Both the position numbers and the translations under genes were made by a program. From positions 1 to 11,569 of the forward strand of contig WFZY01000241.1 of NCBI GenBank assembly GCA_015489265.1: a DNA stretch of 11,569 bases, given 5' to 3'. Below the pieces are notes generated by a model, which was not told the DNA's origin, searched no databases, and saw nothing but the letters and a program-made list of their open reading frames with translations. Positions 1 through 6,750 of this stretch are shown here, piece after piece; within the stretch, counting starts at the first letter, position 1; each line of letters begins with the position of its first letter. This DNA comes from Flavobacteriaceae bacterium (GTDB lineage: Bacteria; Bacteroidota; Bacteroidia; Flavobacteriales; Flavobacteriaceae).

Positions 1-1115
1 CTACCGGGTTCAACTGCTGTACTGATATTTCTGTTATTTTGACAAGAATTTCCAAAAGTATGATTACAACCGAAAGCATGTCCGATTTCATGGGCAACAA
101 AATCAATATCATAAGAATCAGTTCTCGGGCTGGTAGAGCCGGTAACGGAACGTCCTTTTGAAGAGCTACAAATAATACCTAAACCTGAAATACCACCACC
201 GGCATAAGTAGAAAATAAATGACCACCATCATAATTTGCTGATCCTATCTGAGTATTTAAAACATTAGTATTGTTGTTTAACATTGAAATAATATCGGTA
301 TTGTCATAAGGGTCAGTGTTAGGATCTAGGAAAATAGCATCTGTTTCATTTGGTACCAATTCCAGAGTTACACCAAAATCTCTTTCATAAACCGAATTGA
401 CCCGGTCAATGGTTTCGGTTACTGCGGCTAAAACAACGGTCTTTTTTTCTGCATCGGTTGCGTTGGAAGGAATGATACCTAAATTGACGGCTCTGTTTAC
501 ATGGAATTGCGAATATTCTCCGGTCGTTCCTACTGCAAAACGGTAAGTTCTTAACAAACCGTCATCAATTCTGGCTGCATCTAAATTAATATCATTAGCA
601 ACCGGTTCGCTATCGGTAAAACATTGAAATGCTTTAGGTGCCACTTGGTCTTTGGTATAGACAATATCGTGTTGCAAATCTCGCGTAGCCGGTTCTATAA
701 CCAAATCCGGTTTGCCCGGACGTAAAATGCCAATACGTAAACCCAACGGGCTGATGACAATAGAGGCAATAGCTCCATGAGCACTATAGCCGCGGTAGGT
801 ATAAATTTGGTTATTGGATTTTAAGGATTCCGGTAAAGTTGTTGACCGGTAAATTTTAAAATTAACCAAATTGCCGGTTTCATCCGGAATCGCAAAATTG
901 ATTTGTGAAGCCACATTTTCTGTCATCAAAGGCGCTGTAAAGAGTTCATTTTGAATAGCAGGAATATCCACTTCAAAAGCACGATATTGTTGTGGCATCC
1001 GATCGGTAGGAATGACTTCCTTATCAATAGGGATATAATCGGATCGCCAATAATTATTTTGTGCAAATAGTGAAAAGCTCAATAAAAAGCTTAAAAAAAG
1101 AATTTTTGTTCTCAT
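1..1115 (-). CDS. Secreted reprolysin-like zinc metalloprotease (metzincin), C-terminal part outside window
   Basis: Reading back from the ATG at 1115-1113 gives 371 open codons that run off the window edge, so the C-terminus is missing. The N-terminus (MRTKILFLSFLLSFSLFAQ) is a clear Sec signal peptide, so the protein is exported. Residues 342-352 read HEIGHAFGCNH (bases 60-92). This is the metzincin motif HExxHxxGxxH: three zinc-binding histidines plus the catalytic glutamate. The run after it (TFGNSC...TAVEPG) resembles flavobacterial reprolysin-like peptidases. The long region before the catalytic domain would be a propeptide. Members of this group usually carry a C-terminal P-domain or fibronectin repeats and a type IX secretion sorting tail; that part cannot be seen here. 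The metalloprotease assignment is firm. The substrate is unknown; nutrient degradation or host tissue are both possible. Confidence 0.9.
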   Translation of the reverse strand, partial: MRTKILFLSFLLSFSLFAQNNYWRSDYIPIDKEVIPTDRMPQQYRAFEVDIPAIQNELFTAPLMTENVASQINFAIPDETGNLVNFKIYRSTTLPESLKSNNQIYTYRGYSAHGAIASIVISPLGLRIGILRPGKPDLVIEPATRDLQHDIVYTKDQVAPKAFQCFTDSEPVANDINLDAARIDDGLLRTYRFAVGTTGEYSQFHVNRAVNLGIIPSNATDAEKKTVVLAAVTETIDRVNSVYERDFGVTLELVPNETDAIFLDPNTDPYDNTDIISMLNNNTNVLNTQIGSANYDGGHLFSTYAGGGISGLGIICSSSKGRSVTGSTSPRTDSYDIDFVAHEIGHAFGCNHTFGNSCQNNRNISTAVEPG

Positions 1116-1141
1116 AAATAAATGTTTAAGTAATGAAAGTA

Positions 1142-1149
1142 CAAAGATA
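1142..1149 (-). promoter_or_regulatory. Bacteroidota -7 box upstream of the metalloprotease
   Basis: On the minus strand this reads TATCTTTG, a perfect match to the Bacteroidota -7 consensus TAnnTTTG. It ends 26 nt before the metalloprotease ATG. No clear TTTG -33 element lies at the expected distance. The box lies in the 62-nt gap after the lptD stop, so the protease can be transcribed separately from lptD. Confidence 0.5.
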
Positions 1150-1177
1150 AGAATTTGACATAGAATAAACCTAAATA

Positions 1178-3775
1178 TTAAAAGAATTTTTGAAGAGGCT
1201 CTTTTCTTTTGTCATATTTTAATCCTTGTAAGACGGATGATTTAATACTGATATTAAAATACCAGTATGATGGTTCCAATGGTTTCCATGTCAATGACAT
1301 TTGCCAACTTTTTAAATCTCTATGAAATGTAAATTGCGTAAAAGTAAAATCTTTATGAACCAAGTCGTAGCCCGTACGGTAACCGATACTCCAAGACGGT
1401 GAAAAATTGATTTTACCGTTAAAGTTGATGGAATGTGTACTTATTTCATTAAAAAAAAGATTATCGGGATGATAGGATTTATTTTGATAATTAAATGTAT
1501 AATCGATATTCATGGACCATTTTACATTATTATAAAATAGTTCGGCATCATTATCTTTTTTGGTTTTGTTATTGGATTTATTCTCCTTTTTAGCAAAAGT
1601 TTTATTGCTGAAATTATAACCGGTAGTTAAATTAAAATTTTGAATACGCCCGATGCCTTGATGCTTTTCCCAAGCAAATTTATCAATATTTTTACCGGTA
1701 TCATCAAGAGCATAAAAATCATATAAGCTGCTGAGATTTATCGTAAATCCTTGTACAATGGTAGCAGTTGAATGCAAATTAATTTTGGCTATTTTAAGTG
1801 AATCTGCCAAAAAGTTATAGCCGGTTGATGCCGTTAAAAACCTGATTTTTTTTGATTTGCCGTCTTTGGTTCTAATTTTAGCTTCAAAATCATTTGACAA
1901 ACTCATTGTCATTGATTTGGATTCATTGATATTCGGTTTACCATAAAGCCCGTTATCAAAAATGGTATAGTCAACATATTCATTGTTTGTCCAATCATAA
2001 TATTGTTTGATATATTTAGGATTTACCGGATGATAGGCAGCATTAAAGCTGACATTAATGGTATGCCGGATCCCTTGTAGTAAGTGGTCTTTTCCAAAAA
2101 GATAGGTGCCGTAAATACTTGTAGATAAGTTGGTTGAAGCATTAATGTCACGATAGGATGTCCAGCCGTTTCTACGGATAACACGCGGACTGTTCCGAGA
2201 TATATCCCATTGTTTTCTGACACTTTGCATGACCCAAGCTTCTTTATAAGTCAGTTTTGGTTGGATATTAAGATATTTGAATAATTTAAAATTGGTACTA
2301 ACCGGTATGGTATGCATGGCACCCAACTCGGCATCACGCCACATTTGCGGCTTAAAAAACAAACTGTCCACTGTATTGATTCTTTGTTGGGCATCAAAAT
2401 TATAAGTAAAATTGATACGTTGAAAAGCATTGTTTTTCATACCGTTTTTAGCAAAAGGGTAAATACGGCTGACACTTAGATTAAATCGTGGTAAAGTCAT
2501 GGTTATTTTACCTGTGCTGACATTTTGATTATGGTTAAGATTGACGGAAAAATTTACCGGCAATGCGGCAAAACGCTGCTGATAAGAAACTGATGAGCCA
2601 AATTCGTTACTCAAACGCTTATTCGTGTTTAAAACATCAGTATAACTATATGAGTCTTGGTAATATTTTCGGCTTCCGATATCAACATTTGCGGTAAAAC
2701 TACTCAATGGGCTGCTTTTGGAATCATTATTGTGGTCCCAATGGATTCGCCATTCGGTATTTTTAACATATTCGGGTAATTCCGATTGAATGGTATTGAT
2801 GTATTTGAACCTAAAATTGCCCGAAAATTTATAGCGTTTAACATAGCGAGATGCCAACTGAAAACCATATGAGCCGTTAGTGTAAATATCGCCGGTAGTT
2901 GTTAAATCAAGATAAGGACTGATAGCCCAGTAAAAACCGCCACCGGTCAAGGCATAACCATTACGCGTATCGGCAAAAGTCGGCATTAAAAAACCGGATG
3001 TACGGGTTTCGGTAAGAGGAAAAAATCCAAACGGAATGACTAAAGGTGTAGCCACATCTTCTATCCACATTTGAGTAGTGCCAATGACAATTTTTTTACC
3101 AGGAACTATTTTAGCTTTCTTTGACAGAAAATAATATTCGGGGTGTTCCTTGTCCGTTGAGGTTGTAAATTTGATGTTTTTAACAAAAATAACGCTGTCA
3201 TTATATTTTTTAGTAACGGCGCTGTTCATGCTAAATTCGCCTTCTTTGGTATAAGTATTCCAAACCAATGCTTTCTTGGTTTTATAATTGAAACGGATAC
3301 TGTCGTTTTCAGTTTCAGTGTTACCTTGTTTAAAAACCGGTCGTTGTGATAGTTGCCCCAATGAATCGGGAATACGTCCGGCATATACTTCATTTTTACC
3401 GTAATCAACATAAATAACTCCGGCTGTTAAGTCAATATCTTGATATTTGATATGAGCTTTGTTATAAAGCTTGATGAACTTTTTTCGTTGATTGATTTCG
3501 GTATAATCTTCGGCATAATGATACAATTGGTCAACTAAAGTGCTCTTAATCAAAGTGTCTTTTTGAGTGGCGACACTATCTTTGGGTTTTATAATGGTAT
3601 CTTTGGGTTTTGTTGCAACAGAATCCCGAATATTTTTTTTTATATCGGATATTTTTCTTAAATTGTTGTCCAATTGAGCCAAAATAGCATTTGAAAAGAA
3701 AAAAAACAGTACAAAAAATAACCAAAAATATGTTTTGGTAAACAATTTGCTTATGTTATTTTTGTAAACTGTCAT
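1178..3775 (-). CDS. lptD: Putative LPS assembly outer-membrane protein LptD
   Basis: This 865-residue protein has a long hydrophobic signal peptide with likely cleavage near residue 33 (ILA/Q). A low-complexity Lys/Asp/Thr linker follows at about 50-80, in which DSVAT and KPKDT recur. An OstA-like N-terminal region (about 105-235) is followed by a long beta-barrel with alternating aromatic strands and a C-terminal Phe. The most diagnostic stretch is about 249-310 (FGFFPLTETRTSGFLMPTF, then RNGY and FYWAISPYLDLT). It matches the conserved LptD start of barrel, where the protein goes from the periplasmic slide into the pore. LptD receives LPS from LptA/LptC and inserts it in the outer leaflet with lipoprotein LptE. 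The gene is divergent from the amidase gene across only 48 bp. The family is clear; that it acts as the only LptD in this cell is an inference. Confidence 0.88.
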   Translation of the reverse strand: MTVYKNNISKLFTKTYFWLFFVLFFFFSNAILAQLDNNLRKISDIKKNIRDSVATKPKDTIIKPKDSVATQKDTLIKSTLVDQLYHYAEDYTEINQRKKFIKLYNKAHIKYQDIDLTAGVIYVDYGKNEVYAGRIPDSLGQLSQRPVFKQGNTETENDSIRFNYKTKKALVWNTYTKEGEFSMNSAVTKKYNDSVIFVKNIKFTTSTDKEHPEYYFLSKKAKIVPGKKIVIGTTQMWIEDVATPLVIPFGFFPLTETRTSGFLMPTFADTRNGYALTGGGFYWAISPYLDLTTTGDIYTNGSYGFQLASRYVKRYKFSGNFRFKYINTIQSELPEYVKNTEWRIHWDHNNDSKSSPLSSFTANVDIGSRKYYQDSYSYTDVLNTNKRLSNEFGSSVSYQQRFAALPVNFSVNLNHNQNVSTGKITMTLPRFNLSVSRIYPFAKNGMKNNAFQRINFTYNFDAQQRINTVDSLFFKPQMWRDAELGAMHTIPVSTNFKLFKYLNIQPKLTYKEAWVMQSVRKQWDISRNSPRVIRRNGWTSYRDINASTNLSTSIYGTYLFGKDHLLQGIRHTINVSFNAAYHPVNPKYIKQYYDWTNNEYVDYTIFDNGLYGKPNINESKSMTMSLSNDFEAKIRTKDGKSKKIRFLTASTGYNFLADSLKIAKINLHSTATIVQGFTINLSSLYDFYALDDTGKNIDKFAWEKHQGIGRIQNFNLTTGYNFSNKTFAKKENKSNNKTKKDNDAELFYNNVKWSMNIDYTFNYQNKSYHPDNLFFNEISTHSINFNGKINFSPSWSIGYRTGYDLVHKDFTFTQFTFHRDLKSWQMSLTWKPLEPSYWYFNISIKSSVLQGLKYDKRKEPLQKFF

Positions 3776-3791
3776 ATTTAATGTTAATTTG
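3761..3791 (+). promoter_or_regulatory. Candidate promoter of the amidase-mlaD operon, overlapping the lptD 5' end
   Basis: TTTG (3761-3764), a 19-nt spacer, then TTAATTTG (3784-3791). The second element differs by one base from TAnnTTTG. This would place the transcription start near 3797 and leave a leader of about 27 nt before the amidase ATG. The -33 element lies within the first codons of divergent lptD, so the two promoters would overlap and could compete. Confidence 0.35.
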
Positions 3792-3798
3792 CTAAGGG

Positions 3799-3806
3799 CA
3801 AAAATA
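3799..3806 (-). promoter_or_regulatory. Bacteroidota -7 box for lptD
   Basis: On the minus strand this reads TATTTTTG, a perfect TAnnTTTG, 23 nt upstream of the lptD ATG. It sits inside the 48-bp divergent gap shared with the amidase gene. No good -33 TTTG is seen at 19-23 nt upstream, so the support is the -7 match and the position. Confidence 0.45.
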
Positions 3807-3823
3807 AATCTTTTGATTTAGAT

Positions 3824-5065
3824 ATGATAAAAAAAGCATCAAAAACTATGTTATACCAATCAAAAATAAAATTATTAATTTTTTTTGCAGCAATAATCGT
3901 GCTATTCCCGACAGGCAACTTGTTTGCACAACAAAAAAAGTTTAAGGTAGTAATTGATGCCGGGCACGGAGGACATGATACGGGAACGCGCGGTACTGGC
4001 AAAATGCGAAAAAAAGAAAAAGATATTGCCTTGGCAGTGTCTAAATTAGTCGCCAAAAAACTGAAAGCTTATAAAGATATCAAGCCCATATTAACACGCA
4101 ACAAAGATGTTTTTCTCGAATTGTACCAACGGGCTGAAATAGCCAATAAGAATAAAGCGGATTTGTTTGTTTCGATTCACTGTAATGCTAATAGGAACAG
4201 TAGAGCAAGTGGCTCTGAAACATTTGTGCTCGGGGTGCATAGAAACAAAGATAACCTAGAAGTTGCCAAACGGGAAAATGCCGTAATCGAATTGGAAGCC
4301 GATAACAAATTACATTATAAAGGATTTGACCCCAAACATCCGGAAACTTTTATTGGCTTAACCTTGATGCAAGAAGAATTTCTCGACCAAAGCATCACCT
4401 TGGCATCATTGATTCAACAAGAATATAAAAAACGCATCAAACACAGTAAAGACCGTAGTGTGCAACAAGCCGGTTTTGCTGTTTTACGATTGACTTATAT
4501 GCCGAGTGTCTTAACCGAAATCGGTTTTTTGACCAATCCGAAAGAAGAAAAATACTTAAATTCAAAAACCGGTCAAGACAAGATTGCAACTTCTATAGCC
4601 AATGCGATAGTCAAATATAAAAACTACATTACTTATAATACACCGGTTGCCAATACACAATCTAAAACGCCGTCAAAAACTGTGGTTTCTAAATCAGATA
4701 CATCAACCAAAACCGTATCCAAAAAGCCGAAAATTTCTAAGAAATCAGTCAAAAAACATCATATTAAGGTCCCCAAACAGGTTTCGCAAGATGCTATTTA
4801 TAAAGGAGTGGTTTTTAAAGTACAATTAATGGCAACTAAAAAGAAAATCCCTTTAAAACCTGAAAATTTTAAAGGTTTGAGAAACTTATCGATGACTAAA
4901 GAAGGTGGTTTATATAAATATTTTGCCGGACAAACATCAAATTTTGAAAAAATATTGGCGGTCAAGGGAGAAGCCCGGTACAAATCATTTCGCCAAGCTT
5001 TTATTGTTGCTTATAAAAATGGCAAACGCGTCCCCTTATCTGACATTTTACACAATAAGAAGTAA
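3824..5065 (+). CDS. N-acetylmuramoyl-L-alanine amidase with C-terminal SPOR-like domain
   Basis: 413 residues. The enzyme cuts the amide bond between MurNAc and the stem peptide of peptidoglycan, for cell separation and wall turnover. A basic start and hydrophobic segment (residues 14-35, ending LFAQ) form an export signal. The Amidase_3 domain spans about 39-268. The expected zinc ligands are visible: H48 in VIDAGHGG, E65 in KEKDIAL and H119 in SIHCNA, with the catalytic E232 in LTEIGF. A Lys/Ser/Thr-rich linker (about 270-325) leads to a SPOR-like domain (about 326-406; KYFAG, AFIVAYKNGKRV) of the type that binds denuded glycan at the septum. No Shine-Dalgarno is seen. An in-frame Met at residue 9 (3848) is an alternative start that would give a shorter n-region. 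mlaD follows 48 nt downstream on the same strand, probably as one operon. Confidence 0.93.
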   Translation: MIKKASKTMLYQSKIKLLIFFAAIIVLFPTGNLFAQQKKFKVVIDAGHGGHDTGTRGTGKMRKKEKDIALAVSKLVAKKLKAYKDIKPILTRNKDVFLELYQRAEIANKNKADLFVSIHCNANRNSRASGSETFVLGVHRNKDNLEVAKRENAVIELEADNKLHYKGFDPKHPETFIGLTLMQEEFLDQSITLASLIQQEYKKRIKHSKDRSVQQAGFAVLRLTYMPSVLTEIGFLTNPKEEKYLNSKTGQDKIATSIANAIVKYKNYITYNTPVANTQSKTPSKTVVSKSDTSTKTVSKKPKISKKSVKKHHIKVPKQVSQDAIYKGVVFKVQLMATKKKIPLKPENFKGLRNLSMTKEGGLYKYFAGQTSNFEKILAVKGEARYKSFRQAFIVAYKNGKRVPLSDILHNKK

Positions 5066-5113
5066 ATTGTTTATAAAAAATAAACTATTTTTACCGCATC
5101 ATAAATTGACTCA

Positions 5114-6031
5114 ATGAAAATAAAAAGAGAACATAAAACCGCTTTAATTGTAATAACTGCCCTTGCCTTATTTATTTGGGGATTTAATTACCTGAAAGGC
5201 AAAGATATTTTTAAATCTTATCATACCTACTATGCTATTTTAGATAATGTAGAAGGTGTAGTGCAATCGACACCGGTTACCTTAAAAGGGATTCAAATAG
5301 GTACCGTTGACGACTTAAAATTTTATAACGGTATACAAAAAACCATGATGGTTTTAAATATTGACAGTCATTTCAATTTTGCTAAAGACAGTAAAATAAA
5401 AGTTTACGGTGGTAACATTATGGGTGGTAAAAGTGTAGCAATTGTTCCCGGAACTTCTAATATTATGGCTAAAGACGGTGATACTTTGGCAGTCATGAAA
5501 ATGCCCGGAATGTTTGATTTGGTTAATGAAAAAATTACGCCATTACAGAATAAATTGGAACGTATTTTAACATCAACAGATACGCTATTATTAGGTATAA
5601 ATAATGTTTTTAATTCAGAAACTCAAAAACATCTGTCATCAACTATAGTCGATTTATCAGTAACCATGAACCAATTAAAACAGTCATCGATACAACTCAA
5701 TGGTTTTATGAAACAAAACCAAGAACATCTTAACCAATCATTGGCTAATGTTGATAAAATAACCGGTAATTTTGCGCAATTGAGTGATTCGCTAAAACAA
5801 ATCAAGATAAAATACTTAGTTAATCAAATCAATCAAAGTGTGGCTAAACTCAATACCAGTTTGGATAAACTCAATAAAGGGGATGGCACCATGGCAAAAT
5901 TGATGAACGACAAAAAACTCTATCAAAATCTGGAACGTAGCACCAAAGAATTGGAATTATTGCTTAAAGACTTACGTGAACATCCCAAGCGTTATGTACA
6001 TTTCTCTCTCTGGGGACGTAAAGACAAATAG
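5114..6031 (+). CDS. MlaD/MCE-family lipid transport protein
   Basis: 305 residues. A single N-terminal membrane anchor (about 9-27) is followed by an MCE domain at about 37-113 (VEGVVQSTPVTLKGIQIGTV, then KVYGGNIMGGKSVAIVPG). A long alpha-helical tail of about 190 residues follows, rich in Asn, Gln, Ser and Lys. MCE proteins form periplasmic rings or tubes, fixed to the inner membrane, that carry phospholipids between the membranes with an ABC transporter. No mlaE or mlaF homologue lies in this window, so partner genes must be elsewhere. The gene sits 48 nt after the amidase gene on the same strand and is likely cotranscribed with it. The amidase-MCE pair next to lptD fits an outer-membrane maintenance cluster. 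The family is secure; the direction of lipid flow is not known. Confidence 0.9.
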   Translation: MKIKREHKTALIVITALALFIWGFNYLKGKDIFKSYHTYYAILDNVEGVVQSTPVTLKGIQIGTVDDLKFYNGIQKTMMVLNIDSHFNFAKDSKIKVYGGNIMGGKSVAIVPGTSNIMAKDGDTLAVMKMPGMFDLVNEKITPLQNKLERILTSTDTLLLGINNVFNSETQKHLSSTIVDLSVTMNQLKQSSIQLNGFMKQNQEHLNQSLANVDKITGNFAQLSDSLKQIKIKYLVNQINQSVAKLNTSLDKLNKGDGTMAKLMNDKKLYQNLERSTKELELLLKDLREHPKRYVHFSLWGRKDK

Positions 6032-6086
6032 AAATATGGTTTTTTGATAACTTGAGAAATTTATTTACTTCAGAGTTTATTGAGTT

Positions 6087-6153
6087 TTTTGATGATTATT
6101 TTTTACTTCGAACTATATTTTTGCTATCAATTTGAGGAAATGAGGAATTGAGG
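6087..6153. repeat. Dispersed intergenic repeat, copy A
   Basis: In the 249-nt gap between the MCE gene and the tRNA, this stretch starts TTGATGATT and ends AATTTGAGGAAATGAGGAATTGAGG. It shares its start, its end and much of the middle with 9935-9998, and more weakly with 10024-10083. A further short part (ATTGAGGAATTGAGG) occurs directly before tonB at 9891-9905. It has no open reading frame and looks like a diverged, non-coding intergenic repeat family. The rest of this gap shows no gene and no clear terminator for the MCE gene. Confidence 0.5.
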
Positions 6154-6237
6154 TGATAAAAGATACTATTTCTAAAACCTAATTTTCAATGGGTTATCAA
6201 TCACTTTATAAAACCAAAAAAAATATTTTTCAGCATC

Positions 6238-6269
6238 TTGACAAGTATGATAATTTTGTTGTATCTTTG
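6238..6269 (+). promoter_or_regulatory. Promoter of tRNA-fMet
   Basis: A -33-like TTG (6238-6240, within TTGACA), a 21-nt gap, then TATCTTTG at 6262-6269, a perfect TAnnTTTG. The box ends 11 nt before the mature tRNA 5' end, leaving only a short leader for RNase P to remove. Confidence 0.7.
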
Positions 6270-6280
6270 CACCACAATAT

Positions 6281-6353
<73 letters not shown>

Positions 6354-6359
6354 CTTTTT

Positions 6360-6397
6360 AAAGCTAAAATGTTCAGTTTGAACGTTTTAGCTTTTTT
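6360..6397 (+). terminator. Rho-independent terminator after tRNA-fMet
   Basis: AAGCTAAAATGTTCA (6361-6375), the 3-nt loop GTT, then TGAACGTTTTAGCTT (6379-6393). All 15 positions pair, one of them as a U-G wobble. A6360 can also pair with T6394, and the stem ends in a T run to 6397. This is a strong intrinsic terminator on the plus strand. It should insulate the tRNA from the repeat array that follows. Confidence 0.92.
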
Positions 6398-6443
6398 GCT
6401 TTTAAATTTGCGACAAATATGCGCCAAATTTTTCTTGTAATTC

Positions 6444-6476
6444 TTTGATTTAGAGCTTAAAAATTTGTTATTTTTG
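6444..6476 (+). promoter_or_regulatory. Consensus promoter driving the structured repeat array
   Basis: TTTG (6444-6447), a 21-nt spacer, and TATTTTTG (6469-6476). Both elements and the spacing match the Bacteroidota consensus TTTG-N19-23-TAnnTTTG exactly. The expected start point, about 6 nt beyond the -7 box, falls at about 6482. That is the first base of the outer stem of array unit 1. It lies after the tRNA terminator, so the array appears to be an independent plus-strand transcription unit. Confidence 0.7.
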
Positions 6477-6481
6477 TATGG

Positions 6482-6552
6482 AAGTCGGTTGTATAGAGCA
6501 TGGTTCTATATGTAAAACATACAACGAGTGGAGTTCTGTATGTTTCCGGCTT
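6482..6552 (+). repeat. Array unit 1
   Basis: P1 pairs 6482-6488 with 6546-6552 (7 bp, one U-G). P2 pairs 6490-6497 with 6505-6512, closing the loop GCATGGT. P3 pairs 6515-6523 with 6537-6545, closing the 13-nt loop ACGAGTGGAGTTC. The predicted transcription start is at or next to the first base of P1. Confidence 0.85.
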
Positions 6553-6573
6553 TATTATTTATTAGAATATTTT

Positions 6574-6646
6574 GAATCCGGTTGTATAGAGCATGGTTCT
6601 ATATGTAAAACATACAACGAATGACCTTCTGTATGTTTCCGGTTTC
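6574..6646 (+). repeat. Array unit 2
   Basis: P1 pairs 6578-6581 (CCGG) with 6639-6642, then after a T-T mismatch GAA (6574-6576) with TTC (6644-6646). P2 pairs 6583-6590 with 6598-6605 and has the same loop as unit 1. P3 pairs 6608-6616 with 6630-6638 and closes the loop ACGAATGACCTTC. Confidence 0.85.
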
Positions 6647-6669
6647 ATTTCTATATAAAAAACATTTTG

Positions 6670-6741
6670 AGACCGGTTGTATAGAGTAGGCGTTCTATAC
6701 ATAAAACATACAACGGCAGCAGTCCTGTATGTTTCCGGTTT
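6670..6741 (+). repeat. Array unit 3
   Basis: P1 pairs 6670-6676 with 6735-6741 (7 bp, one G-U). P2 pairs 6678-6685 with 6694-6701, all eight pairs Watson-Crick, closing the 8-nt loop GTAGGCGT. P3 pairs 6704-6712 with 6726-6734 and closes the loop ACGGCAGCAGTCC. This is the most diverged unit: its changed bases in P2 keep the stem, while both loops differ from units 1 and 2. Confidence 0.85.
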
Positions 6742-6750
6742 ACTATTCAG

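Larger units (their letters stand above)
6482..6741 (+). ncRNA. Candidate structured small RNA: tandem array of three three-way-junction units
   Basis: Three units of about 71 nt repeat at 93- and 95-nt spacing. Each folds as a compact three-way junction: outer stem P1, then 1 nt, hairpin P2, 2 nt (TA), hairpin P3, and directly back to P1. P2 is TGTATAGA with TCTATATG in units 1 and 2 (two G-U wobbles), but with TCTATACA in unit 3 (all Watson-Crick). P1 is AAGTCGG/CCGGCTT in unit 1 and AGACCGG/CCGGTTT in unit 3. The wobbles pair only in plus-strand RNA. P3 (AAACATACA/TGTATGTTT, 9 bp) is invariant, but its 13-nt loop varies. No open reading frame of note lies here. A consensus promoter precedes it and no clear terminator follows; the array converges with the DUF2442 gene. 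I do not recognise the family. Function unknown. Confidence 0.7.

Noticed and set aside
6482..6741. Array as a CRISPR
   Set aside because: Only three units with a period of 93-95 nt. The AT-rich spacers of 28-30 nt are similar to each other, the repeat is structured and itself changes, and no cas genes are present.
6482..6741. Array as a type III (ToxIN-like) RNA antitoxin
   Set aside because: ToxI-type repeats are about 35-45 nt pseudoknots directly upstream of a toxN-like gene on the same strand. Here the units are larger, no ToxN homologue is seen, and the neighbour genes point the other way.
6482..6741. Array units as hammerhead ribozymes or purine-type riboswitches
   Set aside because: They share only the three-way-junction shape. 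The junctions are 1, 2 and 0 nt, with none of the conserved core bases of either class.
6482..6741. Array units as integron attC sites or IS200/IS605 ends
   Set aside because: No GTTRRRY/RYYYAAC core pair in the right place, no integrase or transposase, and the wobble pairs favour an RNA rather than single-stranded DNA hairpins.
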